A stretch of 6,865 bases of DNA from the NCBI GenBank assembly GCA_041686915.1, contig JAWLDB010000148.1, positions 1-6,865 on the forward strand, in the 5' to 3' direction. The DNA comes from JAWLDB01 sp041686915 (GTDB taxonomy: Bacteria > Bacillota > UBA994 > UBA5500). The position numbers and the translations under genes are program-made. The notes beneath the pieces are model-generated. The model ran no database searches. It saw only the letters and a program-made list of their open reading frames with translations, and was not told the DNA's origin. Below are positions 5,191-6,865 of the stretch, one piece after another (the stretch's first letter is position 1; every line of letters begins with the position of its first letter).

Positions 5191-6181
5191 CATCCTCTTG
5201 AACTATATCCTCAGGCAGGATCAGCATCAACTGTTCACGGCTCAGACGCTTTTCGTTGACTAGACGCACCGCCTGCTTGCGCATTCCTCGCTCGATAATG
5301 TTTCGCACCAGGCGGGCGTTGCCGAAGTTGCGGGGCTCAAACTCATAGTGCTCCATCAGCATGCGCGTCAGCTTATTCCTAGCCTCCGTAGATAGTTTGT
5401 ACTGGCGCTTCTTCAGCATCAGCTCTGCAATGGACAACAGCTCTTCAATCCGGTAGTCATCAAATTCCAGCACAATCGGGAAGCGTGAACGCAGACCAGG
5501 GTTAGTCTCCAGGAACTGATCCATCTCGTCGCGATAGCCTGCCAGGATTAGAATCAGCTGCTCCTTGTAATCTTCCATCGCTTTCACCATAGCGTCTATA
5601 GCTTCTTTTCCGAAGTCCTTTTCTCCCCCACGAGCTAGTGAGTAGGCTTCGTCGATGAAGAGGATGCCACCTAACGCACGCCGGATTTGCTCCCGAGTCT
5701 TCTGGGCCGTATGGCCGATATACTCACCAACCAGATCCGCCCTTTCAACTTCCGTCAGGTGACCTTTGGGCAAGACCCCCATCTCTTTGAAGATACGCCC
5801 CAGTAGCCGGGCGACTGTAGTCTTGCCCGTTCCAGGATTGCCTTTAAAAATCATGTGCAGCACCAATGGCTCGGCAACCAGGTGCTGAGCTTCACGGCAT
5901 CTTTGGATATGTATGAAGGCTTGGAGTTCACTTACCAGCTTTTTGACCTTGTTCAGGCCTATTAGGGACTCGAGCTCAGCCATAATTTCGGCTAGCGTGG
6001 CCAGTTTCTCATATTGTGTAGGTGCCGGTAGCACGTTTCTTGGCGCACCTCCTCCCACTTCCACTTCCCGCAGCAGGCGGAAAGCTTCGGCGACGCTGAT
6101 TTTGCCCTGCTCCAACAGCTCGATTACTTCATCGTACGTGGTAGGCAACCTGTTTTGTTCATTCGGTGGTTCAGCTCTCAA
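5186..6181 (-). CDS. spoVK: SpoVK-type AAA+ ATPase, stage V sporulation protein K, 331 aa
   Basis: This is a CbbX/SpoVK-family AAA+ ATPase, in Bacillus a mother-cell protein needed for late spore maturation. Walker A is GNPGTGKTT at 114-122, Walker B ILFIDEAYSL from 173, sensor-1 region ILILAGY at 210-216, and the arginine-finger segment GLRSRFP at 229-235. Long stretches (KGHLTEVERADLVGEYIGHTAQKTR and ARGGEKDFGKEAID) are those of B. subtilis SpoVK. Residues about 15-38 form a short helical LLEQGKISVAEAFRLLRE segment, like SHOCT-type motifs, absent from the N-terminus of the Bacillus protein. I start at TTG 6181-6179 because GGGAGGGAG lies about 7 bases upstream. The frame continues 28 codons further up through a cysteine-rich peptide with no ribosome site, which I treat as non-coding. 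It converges on the MFS gene. Confidence 0.88.
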   Translation of the reverse strand: MRAEPPNEQNRLPTTYDEVIELLEQGKISVAEAFRLLREVEVGGGAPRNVLPAPTQYEKLATLAEIMAELESLIGLNKVKKLVSELQAFIHIQRCREAQHLVAEPLVLHMIFKGNPGTGKTTVARLLGRIFKEMGVLPKGHLTEVERADLVGEYIGHTAQKTREQIRRALGGILFIDEAYSLARGGEKDFGKEAIDAMVKAMEDYKEQLILILAGYRDEMDQFLETNPGLRSRFPIVLEFDDYRIEELLSIAELMLKKRQYKLSTEARNKLTRMLMEHYEFEPRNFGNARLVRNIIERGMRKQAVRLVNEKRLSREQLMLILPEDIVQEDV

Positions 6182-6250
6182 GTCTCTCCCTCCCTGTATC
6201 GGACACCTGCAGTGGCGGCATATAGGTCTGCGGTCAGAGCAGGCCAAAAA

Positions 6251-6275
6251 GTCATATGTCCACACTACAGCTTAT
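6251..6275 (-). promoter_or_regulatory. Candidate sigma-E-like sporulation promoter for spoVK
   Basis: On the minus strand, GCATAA (ATA at 6275-6273) is followed after 14 bases by CATATGAC (6258-6251), resembling the sigma-E pattern ATA-N14-16-CATAnnnT. It would start transcription about 60 bases before the TTG. The match is partial, but mother-cell sigma control is expected for spoVK. Confidence 0.3.
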
Positions 6276-6288
6276 GCAGGAAAAGAGG

Positions 6289-6371
6289 ATGAGGTGCCAA
6301 ATGGGAGGTGGGAGATTTGGAGGTGGGAAATGAAAATCAGGAGTGGGACAGAGTACCGTCCCCTTGTCCCA
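6289..6371. repeat. REP-like palindrome plus purine-rich direct repeats
   Basis: Two copies of GGAGGTGGGA (6304-6313 and 6319-6328), 15 bases apart in phase, and a shortened third copy GGAGTGGGA (6340-6348) lie next to a palindrome: TGGGACA/TGTCCCA (6344-6350/6365-6371). An alternative inner pairing is GGGAC/GTCCC (6345-6349/6358-6362). From memory, palindromes of the form GGGACA-AGGGGACGG-n-TGTCCC recur in many Firmicute and other genomes as REP-like elements; I could not check copy number. No transposase is present. The palindrome lies inside the 3' end of the YdeI-like gene. Confidence 0.5.
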
Positions 6372-6813
6372 GTTTCGCAAGCAGGGTTGTCAGGCGCTTC
6401 TCCCTGGTTTCGTCTCGTTTGGCGTCCTCGATGCGCTTGATGTCTTCGCGCTTGATATAGTCGGGCAGTACTATGAAGGCCGACAGTAGGCCCTTTGACT
6501 CCACCGCTTGCCGAATGAATGCGGGGATTTCCACCGTGCGCGGCGAGTTGTCCAATTGCATCTCTACGCATACAGTATCACCGCAGTGCTTCTCACACTG
6601 CGTACGCAGTTCACGGTTGAACACGAGGTAGTGCCCATTACGGCTGGGCAACAGTATCCCGGTAAATGGGTGTCCGTCTACGCTTCCCTTTACGTTGATA
6701 CGTCCGTTGGTTCCGTAGAGCTCTTGTACAGAAAACGGTACATAAAACACTGTCCAAGGCATTTTCCCCTCCAGGATCATTAGTTCAGATTCAAACTTGT
6801 GAATAAGGCTCAA
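6337..6813 (-). CDS. YdeI/OmpD-associated family protein with DUF1905 domain, 158 aa
   Basis: The N-terminal half is a DUF1905 beta domain: FESELMILEGKMPWTVFYVP, then GRINVKGSVDGHPFTG and HYLVFNRELR, ending at GDTVCVEM. The C-terminal half (VEIPAFIRQAV, then IKRIEDAKRDETREKRL) is the helical YdeI/OmpD-associated region. Family members are small cytoplasmic proteins of unclear function; some are linked to bacteriocin resistance. I start at TTG 6813-6811, 8 bases after AAAGGGGG; a TTG at 6819 is too close to that site. ATG 6762-6760 has a good GGAGGGG, but starting there would cut off the first beta strand. The last 11 residues (LGQGDGTLSHS) are encoded by a REP-like palindrome, so the original C-terminus was probably altered. 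Confidence 0.75.
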   Translation of the reverse strand: MSLIHKFESELMILEGKMPWTVFYVPFSVQELYGTNGRINVKGSVDGHPFTGILLPSRNGHYLVFNRELRTQCEKHCGDTVCVEMQLDNSPRTVEIPAFIRQAVESKGLLSAFIVLPDYIKREDIKRIEDAKRDETREKRLTTLLAKLGQGDGTLSHS

Positions 6814-6865
6814 AGCCAATGCCCCCTTTACACTAAGACTCCATGCTTAAGATTCGTCGTTCATC

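Noticed and set aside
6344..6371. Palindrome as rho-independent terminator of the YdeI-like gene
   Set aside because: It lies before the stop codon and no T run follows directly on the minus strand; a repeat explains it better.
6820..6865. End of another gene at the right edge
   Set aside because: Short open frames exist on the minus strand, but 46 bases give no support for any product.

Overview
The window reads as chromosomal DNA from a spore-forming, probably anaerobic Firmicute (Clostridia or Negativicutes type). The evidence is a clear SpoVK homologue, a DUF3888 secreted protein, purine-rich Shine-Dalgarno sites in front of ATG, GTG and TTG starts, several rho-independent terminators, and an in-frame UGA that looks like selenocysteine. 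The genus cannot be fixed from the sequence. No rRNA, tRNA, CRISPR array or complete mobile element is visible.

Layout. Positions 1-892 (minus strand) hold a small TEES-type GTPase, then an overlapping multi-pass membrane protein with an aspartate-rich, UbiA-like motif that runs off the left edge. A divergent control region (893-1072) separates them from a plus-strand pair: a peroxiredoxin whose peroxidatic cysteine codon is TGA, followed 5 bp later by a secreted DUF3888 protein. That pair ends at a strong terminator and converges on a minus-strand L-threonine dehydrogenase of the SDR type (2151-3101). A histidine-phosphatase gene (3213-3746) lies upstream of it on the same strand. From 3747 to 3930 is a second divergent region, with a possible 7-codon leader peptide before an MdtG-like MFS exporter (3931-5133). 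The exporter converges, through a 20-bp-stem bidirectional terminator, on minus-strand spoVK (5186-6181). Upstream of spoVK is a purine-rich repeat tract and a REP-like palindrome that forms the 3' end of a YdeI/DUF1905-like gene (6337-6813). The last about 50 bp (6814-6865) hold that gene's Shine-Dalgarno site and nothing else I can name.

The main result is the selenoprotein. The reading frame 1073-1666 encodes a full-length AhpC/Prx1-type peroxiredoxin of 197 residues if TGA 1214-1216 is read as Sec. The TGA sits exactly at the catalytic position of the DFTFV-x-PTE motif. A hairpin with a 6-bp perfect upper stem and a G at the second loop position follows at bacterial SECIS distance. The usual C-terminal resolving cysteine (VCPANW in relatives) is Met here, so this looks like a 1-Sec enzyme derived from a 2-Cys ancestor. 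A caller that treats TGA only as stop would split or discard this gene.

Functionally the window is a mix of stress and housekeeping genes: peroxide defence, export, threonine catabolism, sporulation and a GTPase/membrane-protein pair. It is not one pathway.
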